A DNA stretch of 64,000 nt. Source: Mycolicibacterium parafortuitum (GTDB lineage: Bacteria > Actinomycetota > Actinomycetes > Mycobacteriales > Mycobacteriaceae). The notes beneath the pieces were generated by a model. That model did no database searches. It had not been told where the DNA came from and worked only from the letters and a program-made list of their open reading frames with translations. Every line of letters starts with the position of its first letter. Position 1 is the first letter of the stretch. The stretch is from assembly GCF_010725485.1 (NCBI RefSeq), contig NZ_AP022598.1, positions 4,154,001 through 4,218,000 of the forward strand, written 5' to 3'. Position numbers and translations under genes: made by a program. Below are positions 10,801 through 21,019 of the stretch, piece after piece.

Positions 10801-11568
10801 ATGAGCGAGCAGCACGGCCGCCACGAACTGCCCGCCGACGCGGCGCCGGCCACCCCGCGGCGCACCCGATCGCAGCGGGTGTTCGGGGTGCTTGCGGTGC
10901 TGCTGTGCCTGCTGCTGGGCATCGCGCTGGCAACCCAGTTGCGGCAGGCCGACTCCGGCGACTCGCTCGACAATGCCCGGCCCGCCGACCTGCTGATCCT
11001 GCTGGACTCGCTGCAACAGCGCGAGGCCGCGCTCAACACCGAGGTCGCCGATCTGCAGCGCACGCTGAACCAGCTGGAGGCCAGCGGTAGCAGCGACCAG
11101 GCCGCGATCGAGAACGCCAGGGCGCGGCTGGCGGCGCTGTCGATCCTGATCGGCAGCGTCGCCGCGACAGGACCCGGTGTGACGCTGACCGTCGCCGACC
11201 CCGCGCAGGGGGTGGGCCCGGAGCCGATGCTCGATGTGATCAACGAGCTGCGCGCCGCGGGCGCCGAGGCGATGGAGATCCGCGGCCGCCGCGGCGGAAG
11301 CGACGTGTCGGTGCGGGTCGGGGTGGACACCTGGATCACCGGCGGGCCCGGCGCGCTGGTGGTCGACGACACCACCATGGGGCCGGTCTATTCGGTTCTG
11401 GCCATTGGTGATCCGCCGACGCTGGCCGCGGCGATGAACATCCCCGGTGGCGCGATGGACAGCATCGAACGCGTCGGCGGCACGATGGTGGTAGAACAAT
11501 CCGACCGGGTCGACGTCACCGCCTTGCGGCAACCGAAACCGCGCCAATACGCTCAGCCCGTCAAGTGA
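10801..11568 (+). CDS. DUF881 membrane-anchored protein (Rv1825-like)
   Basis: 255 residues: a short charged N-terminus, one transmembrane helix (VFGVLAVLLCLLLGIALAT), a coiled coil (LQQREAALNTEVADLQRTLN), and a DUF881 domain from about residue 110. It is the second DUF881 protein of the Rv1823-Rv1825 trio and starts one base after the small basic protein ends. The two DUF881 proteins probably form an envelope complex through their coiled coils, though this is inference. The gene is followed after 39 bases by gcvH, so readthrough into the glycine cleavage gene is likely. Confidence 0.85.
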   Translation: MSEQHGRHELPADAAPATPRRTRSQRVFGVLAVLLCLLLGIALATQLRQADSGDSLDNARPADLLILLDSLQQREAALNTEVADLQRTLNQLEASGSSDQAAIENARARLAALSILIGSVAATGPGVTLTVADPAQGVGPEPMLDVINELRAAGAEAMEIRGRRGGSDVSVRVGVDTWITGGPGALVVDDTTMGPVYSVLAIGDPPTLAAAMNIPGGAMDSIERVGGTMVVEQSDRVDVTALRQPKPRQYAQPVK

Positions 11569-11607
11569 CCATGACCGCACACCCATCACCGCACACCTAG
11601 GAGCGCC

Positions 11608-12003
11608 GTGAGCGAGATCCCCGCCGACCTGTCCTTCACCACCGAACACGAGTGGGTGCAGCGGACCGGCGACAGCACGGTCCGGGTCGGCATCACCGAC
11701 TACGCGCAGTCCGCGCTCGGTGACGTGGTGTTCGTCCAGCTTCCCGAGGTCGGCTCGGACGTGACGTCGGGGGAGTCGTTCGGCGAGGTGGAATCGACCA
11801 AGTCGGTGTCGGACCTGTATGCCCCGCTGACCGCGAAAGTCGTTGCCGTCAACGGTGATCTGGAGGGCGACCCACAGCTGGTGAACTCCGACCCGTACGG
11901 CGCGGGATGGTTGGTCGAGTTGGAGGCCGATGCCGGTGCGCTGCAGGAGGCGCTGTCGGGGCTGCTCGACGCCGAAGGCTACCGCGCGCACGTCGACGAC
12001 TGA
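11608..12003 (+). CDS. gcvH: Glycine cleavage system H protein
   Basis: 131 residues with the full GcvH fold. The lipoyl-accepting lysine is Lys65 in EVESTKSVSDL. GcvH shuttles the aminomethyl group between the P protein (gcvB, downstream at 15097), the T protein and dihydrolipoamide dehydrogenase in cytosolic glycine cleavage, feeding one-carbon units to tetrahydrofolate. A GGAG-like ribosome site precedes the GTG start. Its position upstream of garA and close to gcvB repeats Mtb Rv1826-Rv1832 order. gcvT is not in the window. Confidence 0.95.
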   Translation: MSEIPADLSFTTEHEWVQRTGDSTVRVGITDYAQSALGDVVFVQLPEVGSDVTSGESFGEVESTKSVSDLYAPLTAKVVAVNGDLEGDPQLVNSDPYGAGWLVELEADAGALQEALSGLLDAEGYRAHVDD

Positions 12004-12159
12004 TCGAGTTGTTAGGGTCGTTGCGACAGACCGGGACGCAACGAGTGGATCCGGCAGTGGTGGATACAACGTGGTCGGATGCGCGGTACGGTCGACACCA
12101 GCGGCGTGACGGCTGGCGCCCGGCCGCTTATCGCCACAGCAGCCAGTGAGGAGCAGCGG

Positions 12160-12630
12160 GTGACGGACAAGGACTTCAACTCTGGGGCCGACTCTGACGA
12201 AGTCACTGTGGAGACCACATCGGTGTTCCGCGCCGACTTCCTCAACGAGCTCGACGCTCCACCCGCAGCGGGTGGCGAGAGCGCGGTCTCGGGGGTGGAA
12301 GGACTTCCTGTCGGGTCGGCGCTGTTGGTGGTCAAGCGTGGCCCCAACGCCGGATCGCGGTTCCTGCTCGACCAGCCGACCACGTCGGCCGGTCGCCATC
12401 CCGACAGCGACATCTTCCTCGACGACGTCACCGTGAGCCGGCGGCACGCGGAGTTCCGGCTGGAGAGCGGCGAGTTCCAGGTCGTCGACGTCGGCAGCCT
12501 CAACGGCACCTACGTCAACCGTGAGCCGGTCGACTCGGCGGTGCTCGCCAACGGCGACGAAGTGCAGATCGGCAAGTTCCGCCTGGTGTTCCTGACCGGG
12601 CCGAAGGGCGACGACAGCGCCGCCGGCTGA
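12160..12630 (+). CDS. garA: FHA-domain regulator GarA
   Basis: 156 residues. An N-terminal flexible tail carries the conserved phosphorylation pair Thr19-Thr20 (VETTSVF), and an FHA domain covers about residues 60-140 (GRHPDSDIFLDD, SRRHAEFR, SLNGTYVN). GarA switches between binding 2-oxoglutarate dehydrogenase and glutamate enzymes when unphosphorylated and binding its own phosphothreonine after PknB/PknG action, so it controls the 2-oxoglutarate node. The start is GTG at 12160 because the Mtb protein begins at the same place. The in-frame ATG at 12079 would add 27 unlike residues. Very high identity to Mtb Rv1827 is apparent by eye. Confidence 0.95.
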   Translation: MTDKDFNSGADSDEVTVETTSVFRADFLNELDAPPAAGGESAVSGVEGLPVGSALLVVKRGPNAGSRFLLDQPTTSAGRHPDSDIFLDDVTVSRRHAEFRLESGEFQVVDVGSLNGTYVNREPVDSAVLANGDEVQIGKFRLVFLTGPKGDDSAAG

Positions 12631-12672
12631 CCGGCACCCCGACCCCGACCCGACGAACCGCCCGGACGCCAG

Positions 12673-13419
12673 ATGACACAACCCGACACCCCCGCCGTGA
12701 ACGGGATGTCGATCGGGGTTGTCCTGGATCTGCTGCGCGACGAGTTCCCGGACGTCACGATCTCCAAGATCCGCTTCCTGGAGGCCGAGGGTCTGGTGAC
12801 TCCCGAGCGCACCGCATCGGGTTACCGCCGTTTCACCGCGTACGACTGCGCCCGGCTGAGATTCATCCTGACCGCGCAGCGCGACAACTACCTGCCGCTG
12901 AAGGTCATCAAGGCGCAGCTCGACGCGCTGCCGGACGGCGAGCTGCCGCAGACCGTGTCGCCGTACGGCACGCCGCGGTTGGTGCCCGTCGGAGAGCAGG
13001 CGCCGACGTCGGGCGCCGCACCCGCGGCGCCCACCCCGGTCCGGTTGAGCCGTGGTGATCTGCTCGAACGCTCCGGCGTCTCCGACGAACTGCTGACCTC
13101 TCTGGTCAAGGCGGGCGTGATCACGCCGATCTTCAAAGGCGCCGGGACGGCGTTCTTCGACGAGCATTCGGTCGTGATCGCCCAGTGCGCCCGCGCGCTG
13201 GCCGACTACGGCGTGGAACCGCGGCACCTGCGCGCGTTCCGTTCCGCGGCCGACCGGCAGTCGGATCTGATCGCCCAGATCGCCGGGCCGGTGGGCAAGG
13301 GCGGAAAGGCCGGTGCCCGAGACCGCGCCGACGATCTGGCTCGGGAGGTCGCCGCGCTGGCGATCACGTTGCACACGTCGTTGATCAAGTCGGCTGTACG
13401 CGACGTTCTCGACCGCTGA
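12673..13419 (+). CDS. MerR-family transcriptional regulator (Rv1828-like)
   Basis: 248 residues. The N-terminal winged helix is MerR-type ([19 protein letters not shown], then [17 protein letters not shown]), followed by a linker and a C-terminal effector region from about residue 115. No cysteine cluster typical of metal-sensing MerR proteins is seen. It lies between garA and the DUF151 gene as in Mtb. The effector is unknown. The start ATG at 12673 follows a 42-base gap after garA. Confidence 0.9.
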   Translation: MTQPDTPAVNGMSIGVVLDLLRDEFPDVTISKIRFLEAEGLVTPERTASGYRRFTAYDCARLRFILTAQRDNYLPLKVIKAQLDALPDGELPQTVSPYGTPRLVPVGEQAPTSGAAPAAPTPVRLSRGDLLERSGVSDELLTSLVKAGVITPIFKGAGTAFFDEHSVVIAQCARALADYGVEPRHLRAFRSAADRQSDLIAQIAGPVGKGGKAGARDRADDLAREVAALAITLHTSLIKSAVRDVLDR

Positions 13420-13467
13420 GGACTAGACTCGCGCTGACGGATTCGTCGGCGTGCGGAGGGTAGGCAC

Positions 13468-13962
13468 ATGGGTGAGGTTCGTGTGATCGGCATTCGCGTT
13501 GAGCCGCCCCAGAACCAGCCTGTCTTGTTGTTGCGGGAGTCCAATGGGGACCGGTATCTGCCGATCTGGATCGGGCAGTCGGAAGCCGCGGCGATCGCGC
13601 TGGAGCAGCAGGGCGTCGAGCCGTTGCGGCCGATGACCCACGATCTGTTCCGCGATGTCATTGCCGCCCTTGGTCATTCACTCAAAGAGGTGCGCATCGT
13701 CGACCTGCAGGAGGGCACGTTCTACGCCGACCTGGTCTTCGACCGCGACATCAAGGTCTCGGCCCGGCCCTCGGATTCGGTCGCGATCGCGCTGCGGGTC
13801 GGGGTGCCGATCTACGTCGAGGAAGCGGTGATGGCCGAGGCCGGGCTGCTGATCCCGGACGAGAGCGACGAGGAGTCCACCGGCGCGGTGCGCGAGGACG
13901 AGGTCGAGAAGTTCAAGGAGTTCCTCGACAGCGTGTCCCCGGACGACTTCAAGGCGACCTGA
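13468..13962 (+). CDS. DUF151 / bifunctional nuclease family protein (Rv1829-like)
   Basis: 164 residues covering the DUF151 domain (residues 5-130: LPIWIGQSEAAAIALE, RPMTHDLFRDVI, ARPSDSVAIALR) and an acidic C-terminal tail. Plant and bacterial members are described as bifunctional nucleases, but the mycobacterial protein has no settled function. A GGAGGG ribosome site precedes the ATG at 13468. A TAGACT box at 13424-13429 is a possible -10 element, so the gene may have its own promoter. Its order relative to the two MerR genes is as in Mtb. Confidence 0.88.
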   Translation: MGEVRVIGIRVEPPQNQPVLLLRESNGDRYLPIWIGQSEAAAIALEQQGVEPLRPMTHDLFRDVIAALGHSLKEVRIVDLQEGTFYADLVFDRDIKVSARPSDSVAIALRVGVPIYVEEAVMAEAGLLIPDESDEESTGAVREDEVEKFKEFLDSVSPDDFKAT

Positions 13963-14080
13963 CCAGCTTGGTCACGGATGCGTCTCGTCAGCGTCGACAC
14001 GCGCGTCGGGTTTTCTCAAACATCGAATCCGACCCCCATACTTGGTCCCGACGGGCAGTCACGAGAGGCCCTCAAGCGTA

Positions 14081-14101
14081 TGCTCGAACCAGGTTCGAGC
14101 A
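14081..14101. promoter_or_regulatory. Perfect 9-base inverted repeat upstream of resR
   Basis: TGCTCGAAC-CAG-GTTCGAGCA forms two perfect 9-base arms around 3 bases. It lies in the 211-base gap between the DUF151 gene and the MerR gene, about 70 bases before the GTG at 14174. It could be an operator or an RNA hairpin. The arms contain the halves of a mycobacterial SOS box (TCGAAC and GTTCGA), but the spacer is 3 rather than the required 4 bases, so LexA binding is doubtful. Confidence 0.45.
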
Positions 14102-14173
14102 GGGTGTAGCCAGCGGTTGAGCGCGCCCACGCAGGTCAAGGACGCGGGTTCGATCGGCGAGAGGATTCGACAA

Positions 14174-14803
14174 GTGGGCGACACGCCACGCCAGGAGCAA
14201 CTGGATCTGACCTCAGACTCGGGTGCGGGCTCCGGCGAGAGTCAACCCCGGGCGGTCAGTGAACCAGTGCAGGGCGGCCTGTTCCCCGACGACTCGGTTC
14301 CCGACGAACTCGTCGGCTACCGCGGTCCGAGTGCCTGCCAGATCGCCGGCATCACCTACCGCCAGCTCGACTACTGGGCTCGCACCTCACTGGTGGTGCC
14401 CTCCATCCGCGGCGCCGCCGGATCCGGCAGCCAGCGCCTCTACTCGTTCAAGGACATCCTCGTCCTCAAGATCGTCAAGCGCCTTCTCGACACCGGCATC
14501 TCCCTGCACAACATCCGCGTCGCCGTCGATCACCTGCGCCAGCGCGGCGTCCAGGATCTGGCCAACATCACGCTGTTCTCCGACGGCACCACCGTGTACG
14601 AGTGCACGTCCGCCGAAGAGGTCGTCGACCTGCTGCAGGGCGGTCAGGGCGTGTTCGGGATCGCGGTGTCCGGTGCGATGCGGGAACTGACCGGCGCGAT
14701 CGCCGACTTCCCGGGTGAGCGCGCCGACGGCGGCGAGTCGATCTCGGCGCCGGAGGACGAACTGGCGTCGCGGCGCAAGCACCGGGACCGCAAGATCGGC
14801 TGA
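14174..14803 (+). CDS. resR: MerR-family transcriptional regulator ResR (Rv1830-like)
   Basis: 209 residues. A disordered acidic N-terminus of about 45 residues is followed by a MerR winged helix ([20 protein letters not shown], then [18 protein letters not shown]) and a helical C-terminal half ([19 protein letters not shown]). Rv1830 in Mtb, named ResR, affects growth recovery after antibiotic exposure and acts on whiB2-region promoters. The GTG at 14174 is preferred over the open frame back to 14042, which gives an unlike low-quality extension. The inverted repeat at 14081-14101 lies in its 5' region. A short palindrome (14795-14809) covers its stop codon. Confidence 0.88.
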   Translation: MGDTPRQEQLDLTSDSGAGSGESQPRAVSEPVQGGLFPDDSVPDELVGYRGPSACQIAGITYRQLDYWARTSLVVPSIRGAAGSGSQRLYSFKDILVLKIVKRLLDTGISLHNIRVAVDHLRQRGVQDLANITLFSDGTTVYECTSAEEVVDLLQGGQGVFGIAVSGAMRELTGAIADFPGERADGGESISAPEDELASRRKHRDRKIG

Positions 14804-14819
14804 GCCGATGGCCCGGGGG

Positions 14820-14825
14820 TAGAAT
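14820..14825 (+). promoter_or_regulatory. Probable -10 element of the gcvB leader
   Basis: TAGAAT lies about 20 bases before the first glycine aptamer and would start transcription near 14832. The -35 region (around 14797-14802) is poor, so the call rests on position and the -10 match. Confidence 0.45.
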
Positions 14826-14844
14826 CGCTTCCGCATCGCCCTTG

Positions 14845-15055
14845 CGCGGGAGAGCTCCGCGGCTGCCAGCCGCGGACGCCGAAGGAGCAACACCTCTCCG
14901 TCAACCTCTCAGGCACCCAGGACCGCGCCGGGCCCCGATGCCTCTGGAAAGCGGTGCCCATCGGCACCCGCCCATGGGGAAAGGCGCTCTCGCCGACACG
15001 GCGGGAGCGGCCGAATCTCTCAGGCAGCCCGATCCGGGTCGACGACAGAGGGGGA
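14845..15055 (+). promoter_or_regulatory. Tandem glycine riboswitch (gcvT motif) of gcvB
   Basis: Two glycine aptamers are arranged in series. The first shows GCGGGAGAGCTC, the diagnostic GCCGAAGGAGCAA, CTCTCAGGCA and closing CTCTGGAAAG (14847-14951). The second shows CGGCGGGAGCGGCCGAAT, CTCTCAGGCA and GACAGAGGGGGA (about 14990-15055). This is the classic tandem arrangement of glycine sensors that switch on glycine cleavage genes when glycine is abundant. The aptamers end about 40 bases before the GTG of gcvB, leaving room for a translational or transcriptional expression platform. Because tesA begins 21 bases after gcvB, the switch may also affect tesA. Confidence 0.9.
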
Positions 15056-15096
15056 GGAGCCGCCGCTTTTCGTGCGCCCCCGGGAGATGTCGTCAC

Positions 15097-17955
<2,859 letters not shown>

Positions 17956-17976
17956 CCGGGCGATAGGGTGACACGC

Positions 17977-18678
17977 ATGCAGCCGAAGCTGTTCATCTTT
18001 CCGCACGCCGGTGGAACCCCGCAGTACTACCTGCCGTTCGCGAAGACGTTCGACACCGACATCAAGCGCACGGCGGTGCAGTACCCGCGCCAGGGCGGTA
18101 AGCAGGATTTCACCGCGTTCACGAGCCTGCCCGCGGTCGCCGACGAGATCATCAAGATGGTGTCGCCCGAGAAGGACCATGGCGGGCCGGTGGTGTTCTT
18201 CGGGCACAGCATGGGTGGGCTGCTGGCGTTCGAGGTGGCCCGCCGGTTCGAGGACGCCGGACGTCCGATCGCGGCGCTGTTCGTCTCGGCGGTCGCCGCC
18301 CCGGGGCTCGTCGGCTACGACGACATCCCTGATACGGACGAGGGATTGCTCGCCGCGGTCACGACGATCACCGGCGCCGATCCCGAGTTCATGAAGAACC
18401 CGGAGTTCGCTGCGGCGATTCTGCCGACGCTGCGCGGACTGAAGGCGATCGCCAACTACCGCTGCCCGGCCGAGGTGAAACTGTCCTGCCCGATCCACGC
18501 CTACTACGGGGACGACGACGAGATCGCCACGGCTGAGAAAGTTTTGCCGTGGGCGGAACGGACCACGGCCGAATTCACCGTCCGCGACTTCAAGGGGCAT
18601 CACTTCTACCTCAACGACCATCTGTCCGAGGTGGTCCCCGACATCGAGGAGAAGGTCTGGGCGCGCCTGCGCGGATAG
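17977..18678 (+). CDS. tesA: Type II thioesterase TesA
   Basis: 233 residues, alpha/beta hydrolase. The oxyanion region is FIFPHAGGT, the nucleophile is Ser78 in GHSMGG, an aspartate lies in YYGDDDE, and the catalytic histidine is in GHHFYLND. These landmarks fit Mtb TesA (Rv2928), which acts with the Pps synthases in DIM synthesis by releasing or editing acyl chains on the carrier proteins. The ATG at 17977 with AGGG eight bases before is preferred; GTG at 17968 adds three residues. It is 21 bases after gcvB with no visible terminator, so it may be transcribed from the glycine-controlled promoter. It is separated by 556 bases from the first ligase gene. Confidence 0.88.
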   Translation: MQPKLFIFPHAGGTPQYYLPFAKTFDTDIKRTAVQYPRQGGKQDFTAFTSLPAVADEIIKMVSPEKDHGGPVVFFGHSMGGLLAFEVARRFEDAGRPIAALFVSAVAAPGLVGYDDIPDTDEGLLAAVTTITGADPEFMKNPEFAAAILPTLRGLKAIANYRCPAEVKLSCPIHAYYGDDDEIATAEKVLPWAERTTAEFTVRDFKGHHFYLNDHLSEVVPDIEEKVWARLRG

Positions 18679-19234
18679 CCCTCCCGGCTGTGGGATTCGC
18701 CACACTGACGTGGCCCCCAGCTACCTCGCGAGCACACCACCGCACCGCACCGCGCCGCGGTGCGGCGATCGAGCGATACCGCACCCGACCTGCTCCTTAC
18801 CGGCGAGTCAGGTCTCTAATTGACCCAGGCGTGGATTCCTGGCAAACCCTTTACGGACGCGTCAAGGCGAACGGAGCACTGTGTTCGCCGGTTTTCGTCG
18901 CGAACTCGCTCATGAGGCGGGCGCTGTGTTGAGCAACGTAAAACGGACTAACTATGTGGGCCGTTCCGTTTTCTGGCAAAACGCCGCGCAGCCGCCGAGT
19001 AACGGTTTGGACACACTCGCCGATACACTTTCGGCGAAACCAGCCGCGAGCGGCTCGCTTCCCTCTGGCAAGCAACTCGTGGTTCAATCCATCGTTGGAT
19101 TGCACGACATAGTTGGCGGGCCGGTGTTAGCCTTCGGGCGAGCGGGGGAATGTGCGGCCCTAGAGCTGTGAACTGGTTTGCCATCCACGGCAATGAAGCC
19201 GGGACACAGAAGATAGTGAAAGGACGACGTCGCC
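18679..19234 (+). promoter_or_regulatory. Leader/promoter region of the fadD-pks operon
   Basis: No convincing gene lies here; the short open frames have no family resemblance. The stretch is less GC-rich than its surroundings. A possible sigma-A promoter is TTGAGC (18929-18934), 18 bases, TATGTG (18953-18958). Four TGGCAA motifs occur at 18840-18845, 18975-18979 plus A, 19066-19071 and, inverted, 19178-19183; the first and last share nine bases as TGGCAAACC and GGTTTGCCA. A dyad CAATCCA-TCGT-TGGATTG spans 19085-19102. AAAGGA serves as ribosome site for the ATG at 19235. In Mtb the fadD26 promoter region is also long and bound by regulators. The elements are seen; the function is inferred. 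Confidence 0.45.
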
Positions 19235-21019
19235 ATGCCGTTGCTTGAGTCGACCATTCCTGGCCTGCTTGCCGATCGTGCACGCACGCAGCCCGACGAT
19301 ATTGCTTATACGTTCATCGATTACGACGTCGACCCCGCGGGTTACGCGGAGACGCTGACCTGGGCCCAGGTGCACCACCGGGTTCAGATCGTCGCCGAAG
19401 AGTTGCTGCGTCACGGCAACAAGGGCGACCGGGCCGCGATCCTGGCCCCCCAGGGACTCGAATACATCATCGCCTTCTACGGCGCGATGGCGGCCGGCTT
19501 CATCGCCGTGCCCCTGCCCGTACCCGCGATGGGACAGCTCGACGAGCGGGTCAACGGCGCGCTGCGTGATTGCCAGCCTGTCGCCGTGCTGACCACCTCG
19601 GCGGTGGTCAACGACATCATGACCTACGTCGGAAACCTGCGCGGCGGCGTCTCGCCGGCCGTCATCGAGGTGGACGCGCTCGACTTCGACGCGCCGCAGA
19701 CCCCGCAGATCAACGTCGGGCCGCTGCCCAAGACCGCTTACCTTCAGTACACCTCGGGCTCCACGCGCGCCCCGGCCGGCGTGATCATGACGCACAAGAA
19801 CGTCATCGCGAACCTGGACCAGATCTTCACCGATTACATGTCCCACCGCGGCGGCGTGCCGCCGCAGGACACGACCATGGTGTCGTGGCTGCCCTTCTAC
19901 CACGACATGGGCCTGATCCAGGGCGTCTTCGCGACGCTGCTGTGCCCGCCGGACCCGGACGCCCCGGACGCCAAGTGGGGCAGGCCCGCCGTGCTGATGA
20001 GCCCGGTCGCGTTCCTGCAGAAGCCCGCCCGCTGGATCCAGCAGCTCGCGCTGAACACCCACTCGTGGTCGGCGGCGCCGAACTTCGCGTTCGAGCTGTC
20101 GGTGCGCCGGACCTCCGATGCCGACATGGAGGGCCTCGACCTCGCTGACGTGCTGGGCATCATCAGCGGCAGCGAGCGCATCCACTCCGCGACCATCCGC
20201 CGCTTCAACGAGCGCTTCGGTCAGTTCAACCTGCCCGACAGCACCGTCCGGCCGTCCTACGGACTGGCCGAGGCCACCCTGTACGTGATCTCGGCGCCGA
20301 CCGGGCACAAGCCGGCGACCGTGCGCTTCGACTACGAGAAGCTGTCGGCCGGCCACGCCGAGCGCTGCGGCACCGAATCGGGCACCGAGCTGGTCAGCTA
20401 CGGCGCACCGCGGTCGTCGACCGTGCGCATCGTCGATCCGGAGACCCGGATGGAGGCCCCCGACGGAAAGATCGGCGAGATCTGGGTGCACGGCGACCAG
20501 GTGGCCATGGGCTACTGGCGCAACCCGCAGCTGACCGAGCGCACCTTCGGCGGCGAGATCGCCGACCCGACCCCGGGCACCCCGACCGGCAACTGGCTGC
20601 GCACCGGCGACCTCGGTGTGATGTCCGAGGGTGAGATGTTCATCATCGGCCGCATCAAGGACCTGCTGATCGTCGACGGCCGCAACCATTACCCGGACGA
20701 CATCGAGGCCACCATCCAGGAGATCACCGGCGGCCGGGTCGCGGCCGTGTCGGTCCTCGACGACACCAGCGAGCAGCTGGTCGCCATCGTCGAGATGAAG
20801 AAGAAGGGCGCGTCCGAGGCCGAGGCCCTGGACAAGTTGCGCGCCGTCAAGCGTGAGGTCGCCTCGGCGATCAAGCGCTCGCACAGCCTGCGTGTCGCCG
20901 ACCTGGTGCTCGTGGCACCCGGTTCCATCCCGATCACCACCAGCGGCAAGATCCGGCGCTCGGCCTGTGCGGACCGGTACCGCCTCGACGAGTTCAGCCG
21001 CCTGGACGTCACCACATGA
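19235..21019 (+). CDS. fadD26: Fatty acyl-AMP ligase FadD26-like (FadD1 of this locus)
   Basis: 594 residues of the FAAL subgroup of adenylating enzymes. The ATP loop is YLQYTSGSTRAPAGV (about residues 168-182), followed by WLPFYHDMGLI, GLAEATLYV, TGDLGVMSEGE and the C-terminal KDLLIVDGRNHYPDDIE. FAALs activate free fatty acids as acyl-AMP and load them onto a PKS acyl carrier protein rather than CoA. Similarity to Mtb FadD26 runs end to end, including RSACADRYR and LDVTT at the C-terminus. The stop overlaps the ATG of PKS1 (ATGA), so the partner ACP is almost certainly the N-terminal carrier of PKS1. First gene of the operon. Confidence 0.9.
   Translation: MPLLESTIPGLLADRARTQPDDIAYTFIDYDVDPAGYAETLTWAQVHHRVQIVAEELLRHGNKGDRAAILAPQGLEYIIAFYGAMAAGFIAVPLPVPAMGQLDERVNGALRDCQPVAVLTTSAVVNDIMTYVGNLRGGVSPAVIEVDALDFDAPQTPQINVGPLPKTAYLQYTSGSTRAPAGVIMTHKNVIANLDQIFTDYMSHRGGVPPQDTTMVSWLPFYHDMGLIQGVFATLLCPPDPDAPDAKWGRPAVLMSPVAFLQKPARWIQQLALNTHSWSAAPNFAFELSVRRTSDADMEGLDLADVLGIISGSERIHSATIRRFNERFGQFNLPDSTVRPSYGLAEATLYVISAPTGHKPATVRFDYEKLSAGHAERCGTESGTELVSYGAPRSSTVRIVDPETRMEAPDGKIGEIWVHGDQVAMGYWRNPQLTERTFGGEIADPTPGTPTGNWLRTGDLGVMSEGEMFIIGRIKDLLIVDGRNHYPDDIEATIQEITGGRVAAVSVLDDTSEQLVAIVEMKKKGASEAEALDKLRAVKREVASAIKRSHSLRVADLVLVAPGSIPITTSGKIRRSACADRYRLDEFSRLDVTT

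Noticed and set aside
14081..14101. LexA (SOS) box
   Set aside because: Half sites TCGAAC and GTTCGA are present, but the spacer is 3 bases; mycobacterial LexA sites need 4.
18881..19171. Small gene in the leader of the PKS operon
   Set aside because: No good ribosome site, no family likeness, and atypical composition for a coding stretch; better read as regulatory DNA.
17956..19234. Attachment site or tRNA-linked integration point at the locus border
   Set aside because: No tRNA, integrase or flanking direct repeat could be seen on either side.
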